64,000 nucleotides of DNA, from the NCBI RefSeq assembly GCF_900115555.1, contig NZ_FOWX01000001.1, positions 32,962 to 96,961 on the forward strand, given 5' to 3'. Positions within the stretch are counted from its first letter, which is position 1. The number at the start of each line of letters is the position of its first letter. The notes under the pieces were generated by a model, which saw only the letters and a program-made list of their open reading frames with translations, did no database searches and was not told the DNA's origin. The translations under genes and the position numbers were made by a program. This stretch comes from Pseudomonas borbori. Lineage in GTDB: Bacteria; Pseudomonadota; Gammaproteobacteria; Pseudomonadales; Pseudomonadaceae. Shown here piece after piece: positions 25,944-35,100 of the stretch.

Positions 25944-26570
25944 ATGGACGTTGAACAGTTGTTGGCCAATAACCGCTTCTGGGCCGGGTCGCTCAAGGCC
26001 AGGGATCCGGAGTTCTTCGCGCGCCTGGCGCGGCAGCAGCGCCCGGAGTTTCTCTGGATCGGCTGCTCGGACAGCCGGGTGCCGGCCAACGAGGTGGTCG
26101 GTCTGATGCCGGGCGAGCTGTTCGTGCATCGCAACGTGGCCAATATGGTGGTGGCCACCGATATGAATTTCCTCTCGGTGCTGCAGTACGCCGTGGACGT
26201 GCTGCAGGTCAAGCAGGTGATCGTCTGCGGCCACTATGGCTGTGGCGGGGTGCGCGCGGCCCTGGGGCACGAGGCGCTGGGTCTGATCGACAACTGGCTG
26301 CGGGCGCTCAAGGCGCTCTATCACCAGAATCTGGAGCGTTTCCACGGCCTGGAGCCGGAAGCCCAGGTCAATCTGTTGTGCGAGCTGAACGTGCAGCGTC
26401 AGGTGCGCAATGTCTGCCACACCACCATCGTGCAGAACGCCTGGAAACGCGGCCAGCCGCTGGCGGTGCACGGCTGGATCTATGGCCTGAGTGACGGTCT
26501 GGTAAATGACCTGGAGGTGACGGTCAACGGAGCGGACCAGCTCGACGACAGCTTTCTCTACGATCAGTGA
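25944..26570 (+). CDS. can: Beta-class carbonic anhydrase
   Basis: The 208-residue beta-carbonic anhydrase has the zinc and catalytic residues Cys41, Asp43, Arg45 (GCSDSRVP) and His97, Cys100 (GHYGCGG). It interconverts CO2 and bicarbonate in the cytoplasm. CGGGAGC precedes the ATG; an in-frame start 14 codons earlier is less likely. It is divergent from the porin and converges on narL. Its place inside the nitrate-regulator group is unexplained; pH or bicarbonate supply during anaerobic growth is a guess. Confidence 0.93.
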   Translation: MDVEQLLANNRFWAGSLKARDPEFFARLARQQRPEFLWIGCSDSRVPANEVVGLMPGELFVHRNVANMVVATDMNFLSVLQYAVDVLQVKQVIVCGHYGCGGVRAALGHEALGLIDNWLRALKALYHQNLERFHGLEPEAQVNLLCELNVQRQVRNVCHTTIVQNAWKRGQPLAVHGWIYGLSDGLVNDLEVTVNGADQLDDSFLYDQ

Positions 26571-26687
26571 GCTGGCGGTCTGCCCCGCCAGTCGTCGTAG
26601 ATGCCTGGTGCGCGGCGCATGACCGCGATGGGCAGGCAGTTGGTAGGGTGCGCCGTACGCACCATGGGCGTTAGGGGATACGTAGCC

Positions 26688-27326
26688 TTAACGCAAATGC
26701 TCCATGGCCCAGACCGCGGCTTCGACCCGCGAGCGCAGGCCGAGTTTGTGCAGCAGGTTTTTTACGTGGACCTTGACCGTGCCCTCGGTGATGCCGAGTT
26801 TGTGGCCGATGACCTTGTTGCTGTGGCCGGCGGCGATGGTTTTCAGGACCTGGCGTTCGCGTTCGGTCAGGTCGACCTGTGCGCTGGCATGGGGCGAGCG
26901 CAGCGCCTGAGCGAGGGTTCGGGTCAGGGTAGGGCTGATCACCAGGCTGCCTTGCAAAGCGTCACGAATCAGCTGGATCAGTAACTCCGGCTCCATGTCC
27001 TTGAGCAGGTAGCCGTCGGCATCCAGGCGCATGGCATCGCGAATGTCGTCTTCGGAATCGGACACGGTGAAGATCAGCACCTTGCCGTGGTAGTGCATCT
27101 CGCGCAGGCGGCGCAGGGTTTCCAGGCCGTTCATCTGCGGCATGTTGTTGTCCAGCAGGATCAGCTCGGGTTGCAGCTGGCCGAGCAGATCCAGGGCCTC
27201 TTGGCCGTGTCCGGCTTCGCCGACGACTTCCAGGTCTGCTTCGAGTTCGAGCAGCTGGCGCATGCCGCGGCGCATCATCGGATGGTCGTCGACGAGCAGG
27301 ATGCTGTGACGGATAGGCGAGTTCAT
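26688..27326 (-). CDS. narL: Nitrate/nitrite response regulator NarL
   Basis: The 212-residue response regulator has acidic residues Asp13 and Asp14 and phospho-acceptor Asp59 (LILLDNNMPQMNGLETL). A LuxR-type helix-turn-helix follows (LTERERQVLKTIAAGHSNKV, then IGHKLGITEGTVKVHVKNLL). It overlaps the narX stop by 4 nt. NarL binds TACYYMT heptamers; such 7-2-7 sites occur here upstream of dnr, the porin and narK1. The gene is convergent with carbonic anhydrase, with a GTAGGGTGCG repeat in the 117-bp gap. Confidence 0.93.
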   Translation of the reverse strand: MNSPIRHSILLVDDHPMMRRGMRQLLELEADLEVVGEAGHGQEALDLLGQLQPELILLDNNMPQMNGLETLRRLREMHYHGKVLIFTVSDSEDDIRDAMRLDADGYLLKDMEPELLIQLIRDALQGSLVISPTLTRTLAQALRSPHASAQVDLTERERQVLKTIAAGHSNKVIGHKLGITEGTVKVHVKNLLHKLGLRSRVEAAVWAMEHLR

Positions 27327-29122
27327 GCGGCGCTACCTTCTTCGTGATGCCCGAGGAACTCGGGGTGGAACTGCAAATGGATACGGGTGCCCGAGGGCAC
27401 GCGGGGTTCGATGCTGAGTTGGCCATGCAGGCTGCGCGCACGCTCCTGCATGATGGTCAGGCCGTGGTGCTGGCGCGGGTCGAAGCCCGGAACCAGGCCG
27501 CAGCCATCGTCCTCGACCGACAATTCGACCTGTTCGCCGATCTGCCGCAGGCGCAGCCAGGCGTGTTTGGCCCGGGCATGCCGGGCGCAGTTGGACAGCG
27601 CCTCGCGGGCGATCTGCAACAGGTGGATCTGCTCGTTGGCCGAGAGCTGGAAGGCCAGGCGGTCGATCTGCAGGTCGGCGCTGAAGTCGCCGCGTTTGGC
27701 GAACTCCTGCACCGTGTCCTTGAGCTCCTGGTCGAGTCCGCCGTCCTGAATCTGCAAGCGGAAGGTGGTCAGCAGTTCGCGCAGTTGCCGGTAGGCGTTG
27801 TTCAGGCCGTCGCGCAGTTCGTCGCTTACGGTTTCGAGAGATTGCACACTTTCACCGCGGCGGATCAGGGTCTGCAGGCGGCTGACCTGCAGCTTCATGT
27901 AGGACAATGCCTGGGCCAGCGAGTCATGCAGTTCGCGGGCGATGGTGGTGCGCTCGTCGAGCAGCAGCAGGCGATGTTCCTGCTCGCGCTGGCGTTTGAG
28001 CGATAGCGCCGTACCGACCTGGTTGGCCAGCGCCTGGATCAGCGCGGTTTCCCAGGCCTGCGGTCTGCGCCCATCGCGGAAGTGGGCTTTCAGCTCGCCC
28101 AGATTATTGCCCTGGTTGTTGATGCTGAAGATGGCCTGTTCGGGGTTGGTCCTGCGTTCGCAGGTGGCGCATTCGCTGCGCGCGCAGACTTCGCGGGTTT
28201 CGCTGCCATGCAGGGCCAGCAATTGCTCGCTGGGGGCGTGGACATTGTCCTGCAGGCACAGGGTCAGGCGCAGGCCCGGTAGGCGCTGCTGGAAACGGCT
28301 GATCAATTCGTCCAGGCGCTCGACGTTGGCCTGGCGGGTGGCCAGGCTGCGGCTGTTCTGGTAGAGCAGCTCCAGGGCGGCATTGGTTTGCGCCAGGGTC
28401 TGGGTCTTCTGCGCCACCCGGCTTTCCAGGGTGCGGTGCGATTCCTCGATGGCCTCGGCCATGGCGTTGAAGCTTTCGGCCATCTGCCCCAGTTCGTCTT
28501 CGGAGCGAAACTCGACCCGCGCGCTATGGTCCCCGCGACGGAAGCGCTCGGCCACCGTGACCAGTTCCTGCAGCGGGCTGATCACATTGAGCTGCAGTTC
28601 GTACATGCCCACCAGCAGGATAATCACGGTAATCAGCAGGGCGGCGCCCTGGATGCTCTGCTGCCAGCCCTGACGGTGCTCGCTGCGTTTCTGCAGGAGC
28701 ATGACGAAGTGCTCCAGCTGGGCGACGAAGTTCTCGGTGTGCTGCTGGAAAGTGGCCTTGTCGCCGCGATCCAGGGCCGGGCGCAATTGTTCCTGCCACA
28801 ACCTGTTGATCTCGCGGTGAGCCATGTACAGCGGATCGTCCGGCTTGCCGCCGCTGCGCTGTTGCAGGCTGCTGTCCAGACGCTGCTGCAGGTCGTCGCG
28901 CAGCGCGGCGATGACTTGCACCGGTGCATTGGCTTCGAGTTGCCAGTTCAGGCGGTAGGTGGCCATGCGCAGGGAACCGGCGGTATTGATCGCCGCCGCG
29001 TCGTCCTCGCTGAACCAGGCGATCAGCCCGGCGCTGATTGAGCTGCCAAGAGCCAACACGGCGATCAGGGTCACCGCCAAACCGGCTCTGACCGGCACTG
29101 AACTGCGCATCCATCTCAACAT
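27323..29122 (-). CDS. narX: Nitrate/nitrite sensor histidine kinase NarX
   Basis: The 599-residue sensor kinase has membrane helix 1 (about 15-36), a P-box AAINTAGSLRMATYRLNWQ (about 43-61), helix 2 (about 160-180), HAMP, a central module with the cysteine cluster CARSECATCERR, a HisKA_3 region with His399 (RELHDSLAQAL) and a HATPase. It responds to periplasmic nitrate or nitrite and phosphorylates NarL. The ATG at 29122 is preferred because GGAGGTA lies 8-14 nt upstream; a TTG at 29140 would overlap that site. It is divergent from narK1. Confidence 0.93.
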   Translation of the reverse strand: MLRWMRSSVPVRAGLAVTLIAVLALGSSISAGLIAWFSEDDAAAINTAGSLRMATYRLNWQLEANAPVQVIAALRDDLQQRLDSSLQQRSGGKPDDPLYMAHREINRLWQEQLRPALDRGDKATFQQHTENFVAQLEHFVMLLQKRSEHRQGWQQSIQGAALLITVIILLVGMYELQLNVISPLQELVTVAERFRRGDHSARVEFRSEDELGQMAESFNAMAEAIEESHRTLESRVAQKTQTLAQTNAALELLYQNSRSLATRQANVERLDELISRFQQRLPGLRLTLCLQDNVHAPSEQLLALHGSETREVCARSECATCERRTNPEQAIFSINNQGNNLGELKAHFRDGRRPQAWETALIQALANQVGTALSLKRQREQEHRLLLLDERTTIARELHDSLAQALSYMKLQVSRLQTLIRRGESVQSLETVSDELRDGLNNAYRQLRELLTTFRLQIQDGGLDQELKDTVQEFAKRGDFSADLQIDRLAFQLSANEQIHLLQIAREALSNCARHARAKHAWLRLRQIGEQVELSVEDDGCGLVPGFDPRQHHGLTIMQERARSLHGQLSIEPRVPSGTRIHLQFHPEFLGHHEEGSAA

Positions 29123-29230
29123 CGGACTGACTACCTCCAAAGAACTCGGGCTGCCCGAAGACTCATAAAAAAGAATTTATATTAAGCCTAACTGCTTGTT
29201 TTAAAAGGTTTTTAATAAGTTCAAACGAGC

Positions 29231-29246
29231 TACCACTTAAGAGGTA
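29231..29246. promoter_or_regulatory. NarL-type 7-2-7 site in the narX-narK1 gap
   Basis: TACCACT-TA-AGAGGTA: the second heptamer is a perfect AKRRGTA match and the first differs from TACYYMT at one position. It stands 45 bp (centre to centre about 52 bp) upstream of the ANR/DNR box of narK1 in an otherwise AT-rich region (29165-29225) that may favour DNA bending. Confidence 0.75.
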
Positions 29247-29283
29247 GGCCGGGGCTGGGTGGGCCCATGCGGCTCTGAATTAA

Positions 29284-29297
29284 TTGACCCAAGTCAA
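29284..29297. promoter_or_regulatory. ANR/DNR box of narK1K2GHJI
   Basis: TTGACCCAAGTCAA is a perfect match. Its centre is 69 bp upstream of the narK1 ATG, giving a class II start near 29332. Together with the NarL site it reproduces the dual oxygen and nitrate control known for P. aeruginosa narK1. Confidence 0.85.
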
Positions 29298-29359
29298 GTG
29301 CATGCCCCCCTTGCCTATCTAGTGTGCCGCCCATGGTTCGAGAATCAAGGGGGGTTGCT

Positions 29360-30640
29360 ATGGCAAGTTTGAGAATACAGCAGAGCCTGGTTCTGGGTAT
29401 GAGCACCCTGGCGTTCACCATCTGCTTCATGATCTGGATGATGTTCGCCGTACTCGGCGTTCCGATCAAGGAGTTGTTGGACCTTAACGACACCCAGTTC
29501 GGCTTGCTGGCCGCCACACCGGTACTCACCGGTTCGCTGGTGCGCCTGCCGCTGGGCATGCTCACCGACAGGTTCGGCGGGCGCATCGTGTTCTTCCTGC
29601 TGATGCTGGTCTGTGTGCTGCCGATCTACATGATCAGCCTGGCCACCGAGTACTGGCATTTCCTCGTCCTTGGACTGTTCGTCGGCCTGGCCGGCGGTTC
29701 CTTCTCGGTCGGCATCGCCTATGTCGCCAAGTGGTTCGAAAAGCAGAACCAGGGCTTCGCCATGGGCGTCTTCGGCGCCGGTAACGCCGGCTCCGCGCTG
29801 ACCAAGTTCGTCGCGCCAGCGATCATCGCCGCGGCCAGCTGGCAGATGGTGCCCAAGGTCTACTCGGCGATCATGTTCATCACCGCCTTGTTGTTCTGGT
29901 TCTGCACCTACGAGAACAAGGGCCATCGGGTACGCAGCAACGTGTCCCTGGCCGATCAGCTGCGCACCCTGAAAGATCCCAAGGTGATGCGCTACTGCCA
30001 GTACTACTCGATCGTCTTCGGCGGCTATGTGGCCCTGGCCCTGTGGATGACCAAGTACTACGTCGAGGAATACGGTTTCAACCTGCAGAGCGCTGCCTTG
30101 CTGGCCGCCTGCTTCTCCCTGCCGGGCGGCGTGCTGCGCGCCATGGGGGGCTGGATGTCGGACAAGTGGGGCGCGCAGAGCGTGACCTGGTGGGTGATGT
30201 GGGTGAGCTGGGTGTGCCTGTTCCTGCTGTCCTACCCGCAGACCGAGTTGACCATCCAGACTATCAACGGCCCGCAGAGCTACAGCATCGGCCTCAATGC
30301 CTGGGGCTTCACCGTGCTGCTGTTCATCGTCGGCATCGCCTTCGCCTTCGGCAAGGCTTCGGTGTTCAAGTACATCTCCAACGACTACCCGGACAACATG
30401 GGCGCCATCTCCGGCATCGTCGGCCTGGCCGGCGGTCTTGGCGGCTTCATCCTGCCGATCATGTTCGGCGCCCTGGTCGACCTGACCGGCGTGCGCTCCT
30501 CCAGTTTCATGTTGATGTACGGCGTGGTCTGGGTCTCCCTGATCTGGATGTACTTCAGCGAAGTTCGCAAAACCTCCGTTATGGGCCAGGCCGCCGAAAG
30601 GTCTCCGGCTCCCGCTTTCCTGCCGCTTGAAGGAGAATGA
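29360..30640 (+). CDS. narK1: Nitrate/nitrite transporter NarK1 (major facilitator)
   Basis: The 426-residue, 12-helix major facilitator has nitrate signatures GLFVGLAGGSFSVGIAYVAK (nitrate motif 1 region) and GIVGLAGGLGGFILPIMFGA. NarK1-type proteins are thought to act as nitrate/proton symporters that start respiration. AAGGGGGGTT precedes the ATG at 29360; an in-frame ATG at 29324 lies inside the expected leader. The stop overlaps the narK2 region by an ATGA. First gene of the nar operon behind the ANR/DNR and NarL sites. Confidence 0.92.
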   Translation: MASLRIQQSLVLGMSTLAFTICFMIWMMFAVLGVPIKELLDLNDTQFGLLAATPVLTGSLVRLPLGMLTDRFGGRIVFFLLMLVCVLPIYMISLATEYWHFLVLGLFVGLAGGSFSVGIAYVAKWFEKQNQGFAMGVFGAGNAGSALTKFVAPAIIAAASWQMVPKVYSAIMFITALLFWFCTYENKGHRVRSNVSLADQLRTLKDPKVMRYCQYYSIVFGGYVALALWMTKYYVEEYGFNLQSAALLAACFSLPGGVLRAMGGWMSDKWGAQSVTWWVMWVSWVCLFLLSYPQTELTIQTINGPQSYSIGLNAWGFTVLLFIVGIAFAFGKASVFKYISNDYPDNMGAISGIVGLAGGLGGFILPIMFGALVDLTGVRSSSFMLMYGVVWVSLIWMYFSEVRKTSVMGQAAERSPAPAFLPLEGE

Positions 30641-30642
30641 GC

Positions 30643-32058
30643 ATGTCCGCAATCAAGAACCCCGCCTTGGGGGGCAAGCCCAAGGTGGGACCGGTGATCG
30701 ATGACTGGCGTCCGGAAGATCCGCACTTCTGGGGCAGCATCGGCAAGTCGATAGCTTCGCGCAACCTGTGGATCTCGATTCCAGCGCTGTTCCTGGCTTT
30801 CGCCGTGTGGATGGTGTGGAGCGCGGTGATCGTGCGCCTGAACAGCATCGGCTTCACCTTCAGCAACGACCAGCTGTTCTGGCTGGCGGCGCTGCCGGGG
30901 CTGTCCGGCGCGACCCTGCGGATTTTCTACTCGTTCATGGTGCCGATCTTCGGTGGGCGCAGGTGGACGGCGCTGAGTACCGCGTCCTTGCTGATTCCGG
31001 CATTGTGGATGGGCTTCGCGGTGCAGGATCTGGCCACCCCCTACAGCGTGTTCGTGATCATCGCCTTGCTGTGCGGCTTCGGCGGCGGCAACTTCGCCTC
31101 GAGCATGTCCAACATCAGCTTCTTCTATCCCAAGGCCCAGCAGGGCACTGCGCTTGGTCTGAATGCCGGCCTGGGCAACCTCGGCGTATCGGTGATGCAG
31201 TTCGGCGTGCCCTTGGTGATCGGCATGGGCCTGTTTGGCGCTGTCGGCGGCCAGGCCCAGGAACTGGCCGATGGTAACCAGCTGTGGCTGCAGAACGCCG
31301 GCTTCATCTGGGTGCCGTTCATTGCGGCGGTGACCGTGGCGGCCTGGTTCGGCATGAACGACCTGAGCAGCGCCAAGGCCTCGTTCGCCGAGCAGGCGGT
31401 GATCTTCAAGCGCAAGCACAACTGGCTGATGTGCTGGCTGTACCTGGCCACCTTCGGTTCCTTCATCGGTTTCGCCGCCGGCTTCCCGATGCTGATCAAA
31501 ACCCAGTTTGCCGGCGTCGATCCGCTCAAGTTCGCCTTCCTCGGCCCGCTGGTCGGCGCCCTGGCGCGCCCGCTGGGCGGCTGGCTGGCGGACAAGATGG
31601 GCGGTGCGCGGGTCACCCTGTGGAATTTCGTGCTGATGATCGCCGCGGTATTCGGCGTGCTGGCCTTCATTCCGCAGGCCGGCGCCGAGGGCAACTTCTA
31701 CGGCTTCCTGGCCATGTTCATGCTGCTGTTCATCACCACCGGCATCGGTAACGGCTCCACCTTCCGCATGATCCCGGTGATCTTCCGCACCCTGCACGAG
31801 CGCGACAGCATCGGTAAGACGGCGGCGGTCAAGGAACAGGCGATCAAGAACGCCGGTAAGGAAGCGGCCGCGGTGCTCGGTTTCAGTTCGGCAATGGGCG
31901 CCTATGGGGCGTTCTTCATTCCGAAATCCTTCGGCACCTCCATGGCGCTGACTGGCGGCCCGCAAATGGCGTTGTACGTGTTCGCCGGCTACTACGTCAG
32001 CTGCATCCTGGTGACCTGGTGGTGGTACTCGCGCAAAGGCGCGGAAACCCCCTGCTAA
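30643..32058 (+). CDS. narK2: Nitrate/nitrite antiporter NarK2 (major facilitator)
   Basis: The 471-residue, 12-helix NarK2-type transporter contains GFGGGNFASSMSNISFFYPK (nitrate signature) and a cytoplasmic loop LHERDSIGKTAAVKEQAIKN near residue 390. NarK2 exchanges nitrate for nitrite across the inner membrane. Two ATGs are possible (30637, 30643); the second is spaced 6 nt from AGGAGA and is preferred. NarK1 and NarK2 are separate proteins here, not fused as in some Paracoccus relatives. Confidence 0.92.
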   Translation: MSAIKNPALGGKPKVGPVIDDWRPEDPHFWGSIGKSIASRNLWISIPALFLAFAVWMVWSAVIVRLNSIGFTFSNDQLFWLAALPGLSGATLRIFYSFMVPIFGGRRWTALSTASLLIPALWMGFAVQDLATPYSVFVIIALLCGFGGGNFASSMSNISFFYPKAQQGTALGLNAGLGNLGVSVMQFGVPLVIGMGLFGAVGGQAQELADGNQLWLQNAGFIWVPFIAAVTVAAWFGMNDLSSAKASFAEQAVIFKRKHNWLMCWLYLATFGSFIGFAAGFPMLIKTQFAGVDPLKFAFLGPLVGALARPLGGWLADKMGGARVTLWNFVLMIAAVFGVLAFIPQAGAEGNFYGFLAMFMLLFITTGIGNGSTFRMIPVIFRTLHERDSIGKTAAVKEQAIKNAGKEAAAVLGFSSAMGAYGAFFIPKSFGTSMALTGGPQMALYVFAGYYVSCILVTWWWYSRKGAETPC

Positions 32059-32072
32059 CGGGCATGACTCCA

Positions 32073-32103
32073 CCCTCAGCCGGTACCTGGAGCCGGATGA
32101 GGG
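32073..32103 (+). other. Hairpin between narK2 and narG
   Basis: CCCTCAGCCGG (32073-32083) can pair with CCGGATGAGGG (32093-32103) with one mismatch and a short loop. No U-tract follows. In the 117-bp narK2-narG gap it could separate transporter and reductase message stability or expression. Confidence 0.5.
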
Positions 32104-32175
32104 CGGCGCGGTAAAGAATCGAATCATTGCGTGTGTAGGACCCAGATCCTGCTGCAAGCCTGAGAGGAAAAAAAG

Positions 32176-35100
32176 ATGAGTCACATACTCGACCAATTGC
32201 GCTTTTTCAACCGCAAACAGGGTGAGTTCGCCGATGGTCATGGCGAAACCCGTATAGAGTCCCGCGATTGGGAGAACGTCTACCGTTCGCGCTGGCAGTA
32301 CGACAAGATCGTGCGTTCCACCCACGGAGTGAACTGCACTGGGTCCTGCTCGTGGAAGATCTACGTGAAGAACGGTCTGATCACCTGGGAAACCCAGCAG
32401 ACCGACTACCCGCGTACCCGCAACGATCTGCCCAACCACGAGCCACGCGGTTGTCCGCGTGGTGCCAGCTACAGCTGGTACATCTATAGCGCCAACCGTT
32501 TGAAGTACCCCAAGGTGCGCAAGCCGTTGTTGAAGCTCTGGCGCGAAGCACGGGCCACCATGGCCCCGGTACAGGCCTGGGCGAGCATCGTCGAGAATCC
32601 GGCCAAGGCCACCAGCTACAAGAGCAAGCGTGGCATGGGTGGCTTCATCCGTTCGAGCTGGGACGAAGTCAATGAGATCATCGCCGCGGCCAACGTCTAC
32701 ACCGTCAAGGAGCACGGCCCGGACCGCGTGGTCGGCTTCTCGCCGATCCCGGCCATGTCGATGGTCAGCTATGCCGCGGGCGCACGTTATCTGTCGCTGA
32801 TCGGTGGCGTCTGCCTGTCCTTCTATGACTGGTACTGCGACCTGCCGCCGGCATCTCCACAGGTGTGGGGCGAGCAGACCGACGTGCCTGAGTCGGCCGA
32901 CTGGTACAACTCCAACTACATCATCGCCTGGGGCTCCAACGTGCCGCAGACGCGCACCCCGGATGCGCACTTCTTCACCGAGGTGCGCTACAAGGGCACC
33001 AAGACCGTCTCGATCACCCCGGACTACTCCGAGGTGGCCAAGCTCACCGACCTCTGGCTGAACCCCAAACAGGGCACCGATGCGGCGCTGGCGCAGGCGT
33101 TCAACCACGTCATCTTCAAAGAGTTCCACCTCGACAAGCCGAGTGCCTACTTCACCGATTACGTGCGCCGCTACACCGACTTCCCGGTGCTGGTGCTGCT
33201 CAAGGACCACGTCGGTGCCACGCCTGAGCTGAACGGCTACCAGCCGGACCGTTTCCTGCGCGCCTCCGACCTGGCCGACAACCTCGGTCAGGAAAACAAC
33301 CCCGAGTGGAAGACCATCGCGCTGGACAGCGACACCAATCAGCTGGTGTCGCCGTTGGGTTCGATCGGCTACCGCTGGGGCGAGAAGGGCAAGTGGAACA
33401 TCGAGGCCCGCGAAGGCGGTGCCGGTCGCGAAGTCAAGCTGCAGCTGAGCCTGATCGGCGAAGAAGTCGCCGAAGTGGCCTTCCCGTATTTCGGCGGCCA
33501 GACCCACGAACACTTCCAGCATGTCGCCGGCGAAGACGTGCAACTGCGCCGCGTACCGGTGCGCAGCATCACCCTGGCCGACGGCAGCCAAGCCAAGGTC
33601 GCCACCGTGTTCGACCTGTCGGCAGCCAACCTGGCCATCGACCGCGGCCTGGGTGGCGGCAACGTCGCCAAGGACTACGACGACGCCAGCGTGCCGGGTA
33701 CTCCGGCCTGGCAGGAGCGGATTACCGGTGTCAGCCGCGAGAAGGCAATCCAGATCGCCCGCGAATTTGCCGACAACGCCGACAAGACCAAGGGTCGCTC
33801 CATGATCATCGTCGGTGCGGCGATGAACCACTGGTACCACATGGACATGAACTACCGTGGCCTGATCAACATGCTGATGTTGTGCGGTTGCGTCGGTCAG
33901 ACCGGTGGCGGCTGGGCCCACTACGTCGGCCAGGAAAAACTGCGTCCGCAGTGCGGCTGGCTGCCCCTGGCCTTTGGCCTGGACTGGAGCCGTCCGCCGC
34001 GGCAGATGAACGGCACCAGCTTCTTCTACGCCCACAGCTCGCAGTGGCGCCATGAAAAGATGAGCATGCACGAAGTGCTCTCGCCGCTGGCCGACAAGTC
34101 GCAGTTCCCCGAGCACGCGCTGGACTACAACATCCGCGCCGAACGCGCCGGCTGGTTGCCGAGCGCGCCGCAGATGAACCGCAACCCGCTGCAAATCACC
34201 AAGGATGCCAAGGCGGCCGGCATGGCGCCGGTGGAATACGTGCTCAAGTCGCTGCAGGATGACTCGCTGCGCTTCTCCTGCGAGCAGCCGGACAGCCCGG
34301 AGAACTTCCCGCGCAACATGTTCATCTGGCGCTCCAACCTGCTGGGCAGCTCGGGCAAGGGCCACGAGTACATGCTCAAGTACCTGCTGGGCACCAAGAA
34401 CGGGCTGATGAGCGACGACCTCGGCAAATGTGGCAGCTTCAAGCCCAACGATGTCGAATGGGTCGACGAAGGCGCGATCGGCAAGCTCGATCTGGTCACC
34501 ACCCTGGACTTCCGCATGTCTTCCACCTGCGTCTACTCGGACATCGTGTTGCCGACGGCAACCTGGTACGAGAAGGACGACATGAACACCTCGGACATGC
34601 ACCCCTTCATCCACCCGCTGTCCGCGGCCATCGATCCGGCCTGGGAAGCGCGTTCCGACTGGGAAATCTACAAGGGCATCGCCAAGGCCTTCTCCGATAT
34701 GTCGGTCGGCCAACTGGGGATCGAGCAGGATCTGGTCACCATCCCGATGCAGCACGACAGCCCCGGCGAACTGGCCCAGCCGTTCGGCGGCATCGACTGG
34801 AAAACCGCCGGCGAAGCCCCGGTTCCCGGCAAGAACTGCCCGAACATGACCGTGGTCGAGCGTGACTACCCGAACATCTACAAGAAGTTCACCTCCCTCG
34901 GCCCGCTGCTCGACAAGCTGGGTAACGGTGGCAAGGGCATCGACTGGAACACTCAGCATGAGGTCGAATTCCTCGGCGAGTTGAACCACAAAGTACGCGC
35001 CGAAGGCGTCAGCAAAGGCCGGCCGCAGATCGAGTCGGCCATCGATGCGGCCGAGGTGATCCTCACCCTGGCTCCGGAAACCAACGGCCACGTGGCGCTC

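Noticed and set aside
29132..29147. TACCTCC-AA-AGAACTC as a further NarL site before narX
   Set aside because: The heptamer is simply the complement of the narX ribosome-binding site GGAGGTA, and the second half does not fit AKRRGTA.
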